A stretch of DNA of 25,341 nucleotides from an uncultured Lachnospiraceae bacterium. GTDB taxonomy: Bacteria > Bacillota > Clostridia > Lachnospirales > Lachnospiraceae. The position numbers were made by a program, and so were the translations under genes. How positions within the stretch are numbered: position 1 is the first letter of the stretch; each line of letters opens with the position of its first letter. Positions 1 to 7,574 of this stretch are shown here, piece after piece. A model generated the notes under the pieces. It was not told the DNA's origin and searched no databases. It saw nothing but the letters and a program-made list of their open reading frames with translations. Where the stretch lies: assembly GCA_910588825.1 (NCBI GenBank), contig CAJURF010000052.1:1-25341 (forward strand), in the 5' to 3' direction.

Positions 1-105
1 ATTGTCACATTCGTCACATGTATGATAGTGTGTTTCGCTGTTCAGTTATCAAAGTACTGTTTTTACTATTCTACTGTGCGGTGTTCCCCGCGCCAGCTCT
101 GTTAT

Positions 106-133
106 ATTATCACATTCTGTAGGAGCTTGTCAA
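106..133 (-). promoter_or_regulatory. Strong promoter reading off the left edge, probably for an rRNA operon
   Basis: On the minus strand TTGACA (133-128) is followed after 16 nt by GATAAT (111-106), preceded by TGT, giving an extended -10. An A/T-rich run lies just upstream (134-170), like an UP element. Downstream, toward position 1, the strand reads CTTTGATAACTGAACAG, which resembles the leader upstream of rRNA genes in Clostridia. No ORF lies between the promoter and the window edge. That the target is an rRNA operon is inference; the gene itself is outside the window. Confidence 0.5.
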
Positions 134-215
134 CAACTTTTTTCATTTTTTTCAATCTCTTACATTTTTATGATCCATTTGGAAATCTTCCTTATTATAT
201 AGCGGATATTTCCAA

Positions 216-305
216 CGGAGAAGGAGGGATTTGAACCCTCGCGCCGCTGTTAACGACCTACTCCCTTTCCAGGGGAGCCCCTTCGGCCAGCTTGGGTACT
301 TCTCC
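216..305 (-). tRNA. tRNA-Ser (anticodon GGA)
   Basis: The minus strand folds as a class II tRNA. The acceptor stem is GGAGAAG paired with CTTCTCC plus discriminator G. The anticodon stem-loop CTCCC-CTGGAAA-GGGAG exposes GGA, and the T arm contains GGTTCAAATCC. The long variable arm fits serine. The 3' CCA is not encoded. It lies 4 nt downstream of another tRNA-Ser, so the two are probably co-transcribed. Confidence 0.95.
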
Positions 306-309
306 AAAG

Positions 310-395
310 CGGAGAGGGTGGGATTCGAACCCACGCGCCCTTGCGGACAAACGGTTTTCAAGACCGCCTCGTTATGACCACTTCGATACCTCTCC
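310..395 (-). tRNA. tRNA-Ser (anticodon TGA)
   Basis: The minus strand folds as a class II tRNA with acceptor stem GGAGAGG/CCTCTCC and discriminator G. The anticodon loop CTTGAAA exposes TGA, and the T arm contains GGTTCGAATCC. The long variable arm is typical of serine. CCA is not encoded. It is the promoter-proximal gene of the tRNA-Ser pair. A small hairpin (GCGTC/GACGC, 400-418) lies in its 5' leader. Confidence 0.95.
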
Positions 396-425
396 AAAAG
401 CGTCTTCATCGGTGACGCAAGTAGT

Positions 426-454
426 ATTCTAGCATCATTGTTCGTCAGTGTCAA
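426..454 (-). promoter_or_regulatory. Promoter of the tRNA-Ser pair, inside the 3' end of ispD
   Basis: On the minus strand TTGACA (454-449), a 17-nt spacer and TAGAAT (431-426) form a near-consensus promoter about 30 nt before the first tRNA-Ser. The -35 box encodes part of the last residues of IspD and the -10 box is just past its stop codon. Confidence 0.8.
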
Positions 455-1175
455 CCATAATTTTCATTTTTTCACGTAAAATTATTTCCGCCATATTTAA
501 GTCTTCCGGCGTGGTTATTTTCAAGTTTGTATAATCTCCCATCACCATTTTCACTTTGGCCAGACCACTCATTTCTACCACCATGGCATCATCTGTAAAG
601 GCTTCACTTTTTTTATCCCCAGCCATCTCCTGAGCTTTGCAGATCAATGGATAAGAAAAACACTGGGGCGTCTGCACCAGCCAGGTCCTTTTTCTATCCG
701 GTGTTTTTGCTGCAAATCCATCCTCATCGAGAAGTTTCACCGTATCTTTTGCCGGAACACCGACTACGCAAGCCTGATATTGACGCACTGCCTCCATAGC
801 TCTCATCAGAATTTCTTTCGTCACAAAAGGCCTGGCGCCATCATGAATAAATACATAATCTGTATTGCTGCAGTGTTTCAGTCCTTCGTTTACAGAATCT
901 CTTCGTTCTTTTCCACCTGGAACGACCTTTCTCACCTTGGTCAATCCATATTTTTCCACAATTTCTTTTCTACAGAATTCCATTCCTTCCAATGAAGTTA
1001 CCAAGATAATATCGTCTATTATAAAACTTTCCTGGAAACAGGCAAGGGAATAATATAAAACCGGTTTTCCCCCGCCGATTTCCAGGAACTGTTTTTGCAC
1101 CTTAGTGCCCATGCGCCTGCCCTGGCCTGCCGCCACCACAACCGCCGTACATTTTTCTGTTTTTCCAGCTGTCAC
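435..1175 (-). CDS. ispD: 2-C-methyl-D-erythritol 4-phosphate cytidylyltransferase
   Basis: IspD transfers CMP from CTP to methylerythritol phosphate in the MEP isoprenoid pathway, in the cytosol. The N-terminal nucleotide-binding signature AVVVAAGQGRRMG..KQF (about residues 11-30) and the later HDGARPFV motif are clear. The chosen start is GTG at 1175, which overlaps the tsaD stop as TAGTG and has GGGGGA 6 nt upstream; this gives 246 aa. An upstream ATG at 1220 would add 15 residues inside tsaD and has no visible ribosome site. The gene is last in the tsa operon and translationally coupled to tsaD. Confidence 0.93.
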   Translation of the reverse strand: MTAGKTEKCTAVVVAAGQGRRMGTKVQKQFLEIGGGKPVLYYSLACFQESFIIDDIILVTSLEGMEFCRKEIVEKYGLTKVRKVVPGGKERRDSVNEGLKHCSNTDYVFIHDGARPFVTKEILMRAMEAVRQYQACVVGVPAKDTVKLLDEDGFAAKTPDRKRTWLVQTPQCFSYPLICKAQEMAGDKKSEAFTDDAMVVEMSGLAKVKMVMGDYTNLKITTPEDLNMAEIILREKMKIMVDTDEQ

Positions 1176-2185
1176 TAGTGTTCCCCCAATTTCAAATTCG
1201 GCACTGCGTTCAAATCCCATCCGTGCCGTGTGCCATTTCTATATTCATAATAAGCAGCCACTCCAATCATAGCCGCATTATCTGTACAATATACAGGTGA
1301 TGGGTAATATAATGTAAGTCCCCTTTTTTCACACGCCTGTTTCATTGCTTTTCTCAGACACTGATTCGCAGCTACACCGCCAGCCACAGCCACCCGGTCC
1401 ATATGGAATTCCTCTGCTGCACGTATGGTATGGTCTGTGAGCACGGATACCACAGACTGTTGGAAAGAAGCCGCAAGATCTGCCTTTTCTATCTCTTTTC
1501 CCTGCATCTTGTGGTGGTTCAAATAGTTCAAAACTGCTGATTTCACACCGCTGAAGCTGAAATCATAAGGTGCACCATCTATTCTTGCTCTGGGAAATGT
1601 AATCGCCTGGGGGTTCCCTTCCCTGGCCAGCTTATCAATCTCCGGCCCTCCCGGGTAGGGCAGTCCGATGGCACGGGCCACCTTATCAAAAGCTTCTCCC
1701 GCCGCATCATCCCTGGTGCTGCCTAAAATCCGCAGCTTTCTGTAATCTTCCACAATTGCCAGCTGTGTATGCCCCCCGGAGACCACCAGACATAAAAATG
1801 GCGGTTCCAATTCCGGATGCTCGATATAGTTAGCCGAAATATGGCCTTCGATATGATGTACGCCCACCAAAGGAAGGCCCCGGGCATAGCTGATGGCCTT
1901 GGCCTCCGCCACTCCCACCAGCAGTGCGCCTACCAGTCCAGGCCCATATGTGACTCCCACTGCATCTATATCTTCTAATTTAATGTCTGCATCATCCAGT
2001 GCCTGCTGGATTACCTGATTGATCCTTTCGATATGCTTTCTGGACGCAATTTCCGGTACAACACCGCCATAAAGCCTATGCAGGTCAATCTGTGATGAGA
2101 TTACATTTGACAACACCTGTCGGCCATCTTCCACTACCGCAGCTGCTGTCTCGTCACAGGAACTCTCTATTGCCAATATCTTCAT
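1175..2185 (-). CDS. tsaD: tRNA N6-adenosine threonylcarbamoyltransferase TsaD
   Basis: TsaD is the catalytic subunit that attaches the threonylcarbamoyl group to A37 of ANN-decoding tRNAs (t6A), working with TsaB and TsaE in the cytosol. The 336-aa length is normal. It starts MKILAIESSCDET, the ASKHA-fold signature. The metal-binding HHIEGH motif is at residues 110-115 (His111 and His115). VSGGHTQ and AVAGGVAANQ motifs follow. The start overlaps the rnz stop by 4 nt (ATGA), so the genes are coupled. tsaB and tsaE lie upstream in the same operon; the remaining factor TsaC is not in this window. Confidence 0.97.
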   Translation of the reverse strand: MKILAIESSCDETAAAVVEDGRQVLSNVISSQIDLHRLYGGVVPEIASRKHIERINQVIQQALDDADIKLEDIDAVGVTYGPGLVGALLVGVAEAKAISYARGLPLVGVHHIEGHISANYIEHPELEPPFLCLVVSGGHTQLAIVEDYRKLRILGSTRDDAAGEAFDKVARAIGLPYPGGPEIDKLAREGNPQAITFPRARIDGAPYDFSFSGVKSAVLNYLNHHKMQGKEIEKADLAASFQQSVVSVLTDHTIRAAEEFHMDRVAVAGGVAANQCLRKAMKQACEKRGLTLYYPSPVYCTDNAAMIGVAAYYEYRNGTRHGWDLNAVPNLKLGEH

Positions 2186-3105
2186 TTCTTTTCTTCCTCG
2201 TCTTCAAATACCAACTCTACGCTTTTCCCATCCTTTCCCGGGAAACAATTGGGGAAAATCTTCCGTGTTTCCGGAATATATTCTTCCGGGCGCACCAGCG
2301 ACGGACTGTAATGGGTCAGCCACAATTCTTTCACTCCGGCTTTTTTCGCCAGAAAAGCTGCCTCTTTAAATGTCATGTGCTTATATTCTTTTGCTTTCGC
2401 CTCTTTATCCGGCTCCCCATACATCCCCTCACAGATAAACAGGTCTGAACCTGATGCATACTCTTCAATAGCTCTGACAGGACGTGTATCAGTAGTATAA
2501 GCCAGCTTGATTCCCTTCCTCTCTGGTCCCAGCACCATCTCCGGACGAAAGACTCCCTGCTGAGTCTCTATTACCTGGCCTTTCTGTAAACGATTCCAGT
2601 ATTGTATGGGAATCCCACATTTTTGGGCCTGTTCTACAGAAAATTTCCCCTGCCGTTTCAACTGCAGGGTGTACCCATAACAGAGAACATTGTGGTTCAC
2701 ACGAAAGGCTGTGATATAATATCCATTAATTTCAAATTCCTGCACATTGCTGGTAATCTCACGATATTCTATGGGAAAGGGCAGTTCCGGAGCAATCACC
2801 CTGAGAGCCGATACCACCCGTTCCAGGCCTTTTGGCCCAATTAAAATCAGCGGCTCGGTACGCTCTGCATTTCCCATGGTGAGTAAGAGTCCAGGCAGTC
2901 CGCTGATGTGATCACCATGGTAATGAGTAAAACAGATCACATCAATAGGTTTAAAGCTCCACCCCTTTTCCTTAATGGCTACCTGTGTGCCTTCCCCGCA
3001 GTCGATTAACAGGCTGCTCCCATTATAACGTGTCATCAATGCTGTCAGCCATCGCCTCGGCAGTGGCATCATGCCGCCTGTGCCCAGCAAACATACATCC
3101 AACAT
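2182..3105 (-). CDS. rnz: Ribonuclease Z (tRNA 3' endonuclease)
   Basis: RNase Z cleaves 3' trailers from tRNA precursors lacking encoded CCA, which fits the two CCA-less tRNA-Ser genes nearby. It is a zinc metallo-beta-lactamase-fold enzyme of 307 aa. FTHYHGDHISG supplies the HxHxDH metal motif (His61, His63, Asp65, His66). Further conserved histidines are in FRVNHNVLCYGY and LTHYSPS near the C-terminus. TTDTRP and CEGMYG are typical family segments. It overlaps tsaD by 4 nt and sits among tRNA-modification genes. Confidence 0.95.
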   Translation of the reverse strand: MLDVCLLGTGGMMPLPRRWLTALMTRYNGSSLLIDCGEGTQVAIKEKGWSFKPIDVICFTHYHGDHISGLPGLLLTMGNAERTEPLILIGPKGLERVVSALRVIAPELPFPIEYREITSNVQEFEINGYYITAFRVNHNVLCYGYTLQLKRQGKFSVEQAQKCGIPIQYWNRLQKGQVIETQQGVFRPEMVLGPERKGIKLAYTTDTRPVRAIEEYASGSDLFICEGMYGEPDKEAKAKEYKHMTFKEAAFLAKKAGVKELWLTHYSPSLVRPEEYIPETRKIFPNCFPGKDGKSVELVFEDEEEKK

Positions 3106-3154
3106 GTTCCCTGCCTCCTTCCAGAACAGCCGGACCGGCCGATACAGCCGCCCG

Positions 3155-3403
3155 CTAAACCAATTCTATACTTTCCTGTGTCATTACCGGCTCTGAAAAA
3201 CCGGCAATCCACTCATCATAACAATCTTCGCAGATATCAAATGTATGTCTGATACCATCTTTCTGTGAAAAGTACCCCCAATGCTTGTCCACATGCAGCC
3301 ACTCCTCCTGGGGTACCCCTTTTGTTACAGACAGCCTTTTTCCACACTTATTACAGATTATTTCCACTAATTCTGTTGTGTTTTCCTGATTATAAATTCT
3401 CAT
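3155..3403 (-). CDS. Small protein with two CxxC pairs (zinc-ribbon-like), function unknown
   Basis: The chosen start is ATG at 3403, with GGGAGG 8 nt upstream, giving 82 aa; a longer frame from 3499 has no such site and a low-complexity basic extension. The protein has CNKCG near residue 20 and CEDCYDEW near the C-terminal third, consistent with one structural zinc site. I do not recognise a named family. It lies between rimI (135-nt gap upstream) and rnz (49-nt gap downstream) in the same direction and is probably part of the tsa operon. Confidence 0.8.
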   Translation of the reverse strand: MRIYNQENTTELVEIICNKCGKRLSVTKGVPQEEWLHVDKHWGYFSQKDGIRHTFDICEDCYDEWIAGFSEPVMTQESIELV

Positions 3404-3538
3404 CTGTATCCTCCCTGTGTGCCGACGCCTGCCTGAAACTGCCCTGCCGGCACTTTCTTTTGCATGTTTGGATTTGCATCTGCGCTCATTATACGACAAG
3501 AATCACAAAATTCCTAGTGGAAACACTTAGAACTTATG

Positions 3539-3970
3539 TCAACTTCTGCGCATGGTAATCCCATCTTCTCTGGGATGCTCATAATAATCTTTCCGAATAC
3601 CTGTCTGCTGAAAACCAAAGCTTCTATATAAATGGACTGCTGCCCGGTTACTGGCCCGCACTTCCAGATAGATGGAGGAAACCCCTTTTTCACCGGCTTT
3701 CCGAATCAGGGCATCCAAAAGTTTTGTTCCAATCCCCTGGCCCTGTCTTTCTGGCATCACACCGATTTTAACAATATCCCCTTCATCCAATGCCATTAAA
3801 ATACCGCAAAATCCCAAAATGCTCTCCTTTTCCTCCGCCACCAGAAATAGAGCATCCTGGCGCAGTAAGAAACTGAAAAGGCCGTTTTCACTCCATGGCA
3901 CTGAGAACAGCGCCTGCTCTATGGACATCACCTGCTCCATATCAGTTACTTCCATTTCACGGATTTTCAT
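3539..3970 (-). CDS. rimI: Ribosomal protein S18-alanine N-acetyltransferase RimI
   Basis: This is a 143-aa GNAT-family acetyltransferase. The acetyl-CoA-binding motif A appears as VMPERQGQGIGTKLL, followed by LEVRASNRAAVHLYRSFGF and a C-terminal Tyr segment (RKDYYEHP), all characteristic of RimI. RimI acetylates the N-terminal alanine of S18. Its place directly after tsaB, with a 4-nt ATGA overlap, is the common Firmicute tsaE-tsaB-rimI arrangement and supports the name. Another small GNAT function cannot be excluded from sequence alone. Confidence 0.93.
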   Translation of the reverse strand: MKIREMEVTDMEQVMSIEQALFSVPWSENGLFSFLLRQDALFLVAEEKESILGFCGILMALDEGDIVKIGVMPERQGQGIGTKLLDALIRKAGEKGVSSIYLEVRASNRAAVHLYRSFGFQQTGIRKDYYEHPREDGITMRRS

Positions 3971-4686
3971 GAAGAACCCTCTTTCTGTGCCAGTCTCTCC
4001 TGGCGTTCCCTCTCTGCCTGAGACATTCTCAGATACTCCGGTCTGTGCTCAGCTGCCGTCTGTACCCGCCCCTCTTTCAAATATTCCATAGCCAGCGCGG
4101 CCACTGCTGATGCCCTCTGACGATTTAAATGGGCAGGTGCATACTCAGCCGGCACCTGTATATTCTGATCAATCACTTCCCGGTACACAGAAATCCCATC
4201 CCCGGTAAATATCACCGGACATTTCAGAGCGTTCAGTTTCTCAATGACTTGATAAATATCTGCTGCCATCTGGTCTTCCAATATCTCCAAATGTCCGTTT
4301 TTAAACCCATAAATTCCTGTATATACCTGATTTCTTCGGGCGTCCATAATGGGACAGACCACTCCGCCGGCTCCGAAAAGATTGTAAGCCATTGCCTGGG
4401 TGGTGGGCACGCCGATAATGGGTTTATCCAGCGCCAGCCCCAGTCCCTTTGCCGTAGCCGAGCCAATCCGCAGTCCGGTAAATGACCCTGGACCGGATGC
4501 CACTGCTATGGCATCAATCGTATCCAGTTTTAACTGAACCATCTGCACTGCCGCATCCAGCATAGGAAGCAATGTCTGGGAATGAGTCTTCTTATAATTT
4601 ACGGTATATTCTGCCAGCATATTCTCATCCTCCACCACCGCCACAGAAGCAGCCATGCCGGAGCTGTCTAATGCCAGTATTTTCAT
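3967..4686 (-). CDS. tsaB: t6A biosynthesis protein TsaB
   Basis: TsaB is the non-catalytic ASKHA-fold partner of TsaD in the t6A complex. The preferred start is ATG at 4686 (MKILALDSSG), with GGAGGG upstream; an in-frame ATG nine codons earlier lacks a site. This gives 239 aa, the usual size. The IAVASGPGSFTGLRIG segment is the family hallmark. It overlaps rimI by 4 nt and follows tsaE after 33 nt. Confidence 0.95.
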   Translation of the reverse strand: MKILALDSSGMAASVAVVEDENMLAEYTVNYKKTHSQTLLPMLDAAVQMVQLKLDTIDAIAVASGPGSFTGLRIGSATAKGLGLALDKPIIGVPTTQAMAYNLFGAGGVVCPIMDARRNQVYTGIYGFKNGHLEILEDQMAADIYQVIEKLNALKCPVIFTGDGISVYREVIDQNIQVPAEYAPAHLNRQRASAVAALAMEYLKEGRVQTAAEHRPEYLRMSQAERERQERLAQKEGSS

Positions 4687-4719
4687 AAGCCCCTCCTTTC
4701 CAAGACAATACATGACACA

Positions 4720-5160
4720 CTAAATCATATCTGAGCATCCCTCAACGGTGATTACCCGGTAATCGTAATTATCTTTTGTCAAATCTTTCTCAATTTTCAC
4801 GGAAATCCGCTCCCTGGGCAGGATTTCCTCTATCAGCTCCGCCCATTCCACCAGGCAGACCCCCTGTCCGTAGAAACAATCCTCGCAGCCGATCTCTTCC
4901 ATTTCTTCCACATCTGCGATTCGATATACATCAAAATGATAAAAGGGAAGACGGCCGCCCTCGTACTGGCGGAGAATGGTAAACGTAGGGCTGCAGACAG
5001 GTTCAGAGATTCCCAGCCCGGCAGCCATTCCCTGTGCAAATACAGTCTTTCCCACTCCCAGCCCGCCTGTCAGCGTAAAAACCTGCCCTGGCCTGGCAGA
5101 CTGCCCCAGTTTTTCTCCCAGTGCAAATGTCTCCTGGGCACATTTTGTACAACATTTCAT
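4720..5160 (-). CDS. tsaE: t6A biosynthesis ATPase TsaE
   Basis: TsaE is the small P-loop ATPase that drives turnover of the TsaB-TsaD complex. The 146-aa protein has Walker A GGLGVGKT at residues 32-39, the SPTFTILRQYEG segment, FYHFDVYRI, and CLVEWAE near the C-terminus, all conserved in the family. AAGGAG lies about 10 nt upstream of the ATG. It is the first gene of the operon and has its own promoter. Confidence 0.95.
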   Translation of the reverse strand: MKCCTKCAQETFALGEKLGQSARPGQVFTLTGGLGVGKTVFAQGMAAGLGISEPVCSPTFTILRQYEGGRLPFYHFDVYRIADVEEMEEIGCEDCFYGQGVCLVEWAELIEEILPRERISVKIEKDLTKDNYDYRVITVEGCSDMI

Positions 5161-5189
5161 AACGGCTGATACTCCTTTTTAATTTTTCT

Positions 5190-5218
5190 ATTATAGCACA
5201 CTTAGATGACCAGTACAA
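5190..5218 (-). promoter_or_regulatory. Promoter of the tsaE operon
   Basis: On the minus strand a perfect TATAAT (5195-5190) lies 30 nt upstream of the tsaE ATG. At a 17-nt spacing the -35 is TTGTAC (5218-5213), a partial match. Confidence 0.6.
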
Positions 5219-5260
5219 TGGCCGGGTATTTCAAAAGTTATGTTAAATCCTCCAATTTTA

Positions 5261-5289
5261 TTGACAAAAAATATCATTACTGGTAAAAT
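5261..5289 (+). promoter_or_regulatory. Promoter of the cbi riboswitch transcript
   Basis: TTGACA (5261-5266), a 17-nt spacer and TAAAAT (5284-5289) lie immediately before the cobalamin riboswitch. Transcription would start near 5296. Confidence 0.85.
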
Positions 5290-5296
5290 AAAAGAG

Positions 5297-5520
5297 GTTC
5301 AGTAAATTGCTGATTCTCCGCCCATATACATAAAAGAAAAGTTTGGGCAGAGAAAGGGAAGCAAGTGAAAATCTTGCACGGTCACGCCGCTGTGAAGGTA
5401 TGGGTTTATCCAAAATGAAAGCCACTGGGCAACTGGGAAGGCAGGGCAAACCCCGTATATTACAGAGCAGTTTTATCTCTGCGTCAAAATACCTGAGTCA
5501 GAATACCTGCCATCTTATAT
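5297..5520 (+). promoter_or_regulatory. Cobalamin (AdoCbl-type) riboswitch
   Basis: The conserved core is visible in order: AAGTGAAAATCTTGCACGGT then CGCCGCTGTGAA (5355-5395), GCCACTGGGCAACTGGGAAG (from 5421) and the 3' B12-box-like GAGTCAGAATACCTGCC (5495-5511). It follows a promoter and precedes an intrinsic terminator and cbiM. The expected logic is that cobalamin binding favours termination and so lowers cobalt uptake when B12 is plentiful. The outer boundaries are approximate. Confidence 0.93.
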
Positions 5521-5599
5521 GGTTATGAGTACTGGTTTTCAATGGTACTCAACACGCACTAGGTTACGAACGATGGCCTGTGGCGTTTCATGCGCTTTC

Positions 5600-5634
5600 A
5601 ACTGCCCACCTTCGACCTGTGCGGCAGTTTTTTT
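5600..5634 (+). terminator. Intrinsic terminator, riboswitch expression platform
   Basis: AACTGCC-CAC pairs with GTG-CGGCAGTT and is followed by a run of seven T. It sits between the aptamer and cbiM, so it is the likely attenuator controlled by the riboswitch. About 80 nt between aptamer and terminator would hold the alternative structure. Confidence 0.88.
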
Positions 5635-5682
5635 GTTTCCGGAGTGTTTTGCCGCTCCCATTATAATTAAGGAGGTACTCTT

Positions 5683-6438
5683 ATGTCAAAGAAACAAAGA
5701 AAAATCGTAGCCGCCTGCGCCATCCTGGCTTTCAGCCTGGGAATTACCTCTACCGCTCACGCCATGCATATCATGGAGGGCTATCTTCCGGCGGGGTTCT
5801 GCATTGCCTGGGGTGTATTGTGCATTCCTTTCCTTGCTGCAGGTTCTTTCTCCATGCGGAACAAACTGCAGGAAAACCGCAGGTCGCTGACGATTCTCGC
5901 TATGTGCGGGGCATTTATTTTCGTAATTTCTTCTTTAAAAATCCCCTCCCTCACCGGAAGCTGTTCTCATATGACAGGTACCGGACTGGGCGCAATTTTA
6001 TTCAGCCCATCGGCTGTAAGTATTTTGGGATTGATTGTTCTGATTTTCCAGGCAGTCCTTCTGGCTCACGGAGGGCTTACCACTTTAGGAGCCAATACTT
6101 TTTCTATGGCCATTGCCGGTCCATTCCTGGCTTTCGGCGTATATAAGCTCTGTCAGAAACTAAAAATAAACCGCAAAGCCGGCATTTTCCTGGCCGCCAT
6201 GATGGGAGACCTGTTCACTTACTGTGTCACCAGCGTCCAGCTTGCTATGGCTTACCCATCCGAATCCGGAGGGATTGCGGCTTCTGTTGTGAAATTCCTG
6301 GGAGTTTTCGCCCCTACTCAGCTGCCACTGGCTGTCAGCGAAGGAATTCTGACTGTGCTAATTGTGATTGGTCTGGAAACCTATGCAATGCCCGAGTTAA
6401 AATCAGTGGGCTTTATCAAAGAACAGGAGGTTCGTTAA
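5683..6438 (+). CDS. cbiM: Cobalt ECF transporter substrate-binding membrane protein CbiM
   Basis: CbiM is the integral-membrane cobalt-binding S component of the CbiMNQO importer. AAGGAGG lies 8 nt upstream of ATG. The 251-aa protein begins with a signal-peptide-like segment ending in TAHA, then MHIMEGYLP, the conserved mature N-terminus whose Met-His start coordinates the metal. Several hydrophobic segments follow, including the HMTGTGLGAILF and LLAHGGLTTLGANTFSM motifs. cbiN follows after one nucleotide. Confidence 0.96.
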   Translation: MSKKQRKIVAACAILAFSLGITSTAHAMHIMEGYLPAGFCIAWGVLCIPFLAAGSFSMRNKLQENRRSLTILAMCGAFIFVISSLKIPSLTGSCSHMTGTGLGAILFSPSAVSILGLIVLIFQAVLLAHGGLTTLGANTFSMAIAGPFLAFGVYKLCQKLKINRKAGIFLAAMMGDLFTYCVTSVQLAMAYPSESGGIAASVVKFLGVFAPTQLPLAVSEGILTVLIVIGLETYAMPELKSVGFIKEQEVR

Positions 6439-6439
6439 T

Positions 6440-6778
6440 ATGGAAACAGTAAAAACCCGAAAAAATACAGCAACCGTTGCAATCCTTCTCGCCCTGGTGG
6501 TTCTTTTGGCCATTGTACCTCTGTTCATGAGAAAGGGCGCCGAATTCGGCGGTTCTGACGATGCAGGAAGTGTCATGGTGGAAGAAATATCCGGAGAAGC
6601 TTACACACCCTGGTTCACTCCTATACTGGAATCCATGCTGGGAGGAGAACTGCCGGGCGAAGTAGAAAGTCTGATCTTTTGTCTGCAGACAGGTATTGGC
6701 GTGGGTGTGCTGGCTTTCTTTATGGGCCGTTTTGTAGAACGCAGAAAACAGGAAAATATGCGCAATGCTTACCATTGA
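6440..6778 (+). CDS. cbiN: Cobalt ECF transporter accessory protein CbiN
   Basis: CbiN is a small membrane protein needed with CbiM for cobalt loading. The 112-aa protein has an N-terminal transmembrane segment (about 12-30), an extracytoplasmic part containing GAEFGGSDDAG, a motif typical of CbiN, and a second transmembrane segment (about 80-98) before a basic tail. AGGAGG lies upstream. It overlaps cbiQ by 14 nt. Confidence 0.94.
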   Translation: METVKTRKNTATVAILLALVVLLAIVPLFMRKGAEFGGSDDAGSVMVEEISGEAYTPWFTPILESMLGGELPGEVESLIFCLQTGIGVGVLAFFMGRFVERRKQENMRNAYH

Positions 6779-7547
6779 CAAACTCTGTTATTATTCCAGG
6801 CTCCGGTACGTGAACGCCATGGAAAAATTTACATATACCGTGCTGACCCTCGTTTTCTGTGTGGCCAGCCGGTCTCTGTTAATGGCAGTCTTAGTATTGG
6901 CGGTAAACGGGATTCTGACTGTGAAAAAGGGCGGAATCCCATTTTCTCAGTATTGGCATTATTTGATGATTCCCCTTGCCTTTCTGATCATCAGCACTCT
7001 GGCAGTAATCGTCAACATTTCCCACACCCCTTTAAATGCATTTGCATTTCCAGTGGGAAGTTATTATCTCACTGGCAGCTATGCCTCTTTGCACCGGGGT
7101 GTGCAGATGATTCTCACCGCTCTGTCCAGTGTTTCCTGTCTGTATTTTCTATCTTTCAACACTCCCATGACCGATATTCTATCTGTGTTGAAAAAACTGC
7201 ACTGCCCAGATCTGCTGGCCGAACTGATGCTTCTGATTTACCGGTACATCTTCCTGCTGCTTGAGATATCTTCTGCTATATCCATATCCCAGGACTCCCG
7301 CTTGGGAAACCGTAATTTCAGAACTTCCTTAAAATCATTTGGCGCCATGGCCTCTGTACTTCTCATACGGGCCATGGCCAAGTCCGGCGCCCTGTATGAT
7401 TCCATGGAAGCCCGCTGCTACGACGGCAGACTGAAAGTATTGGACGAGCAGTACCCGCCAAAGTCCAGGGAAATTATCTGGATCATCCTTTTTGAAAGCC
7501 TGCTGCTGATTTATACTGTGATTAAAACGTTAATCCTTACAGGCTGA
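6765..7547 (+). CDS. cbiQ: Cobalt ECF transporter transmembrane protein CbiQ
   Basis: CbiQ is the T component that couples the ATPase to CbiM. The 260-aa protein has about five to six hydrophobic segments and the EcfT coupling motif SMEARCYDGR near residues 212-221 (usually ARG; here Ala-Arg-Cys). The start ATG at 6765 lies inside the end of cbiN with AGGAAA upstream. Confidence 0.95.
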   Translation: MLTIDKLCYYSRLRYVNAMEKFTYTVLTLVFCVASRSLLMAVLVLAVNGILTVKKGGIPFSQYWHYLMIPLAFLIISTLAVIVNISHTPLNAFAFPVGSYYLTGSYASLHRGVQMILTALSSVSCLYFLSFNTPMTDILSVLKKLHCPDLLAELMLLIYRYIFLLLEISSAISISQDSRLGNRNFRTSLKSFGAMASVLLIRAMAKSGALYDSMEARCYDGRLKVLDEQYPPKSREIIWIILFESLLLIYTVIKTLILTG

Positions 7548-7574
7548 ACCACATCACAATTGGAGCAAATAAAA

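Noticed and set aside
1176..1220. Upstream ATG start for ispD at 1220
   Set aside because: It would lie 45 nt inside tsaD without a ribosome site, while GTG at 1175 overlaps the tsaD stop as TAGTG and has GGGGGA at good spacing.
3488..3542. Internal promoter upstream of the zinc-ribbon gene (TTGACA and TATAAT on minus)
   Set aside because: The two boxes are 43 nt apart; TATAAT has no matching -35 at 16-18 nt and the TTGACA is the rimI stop region.
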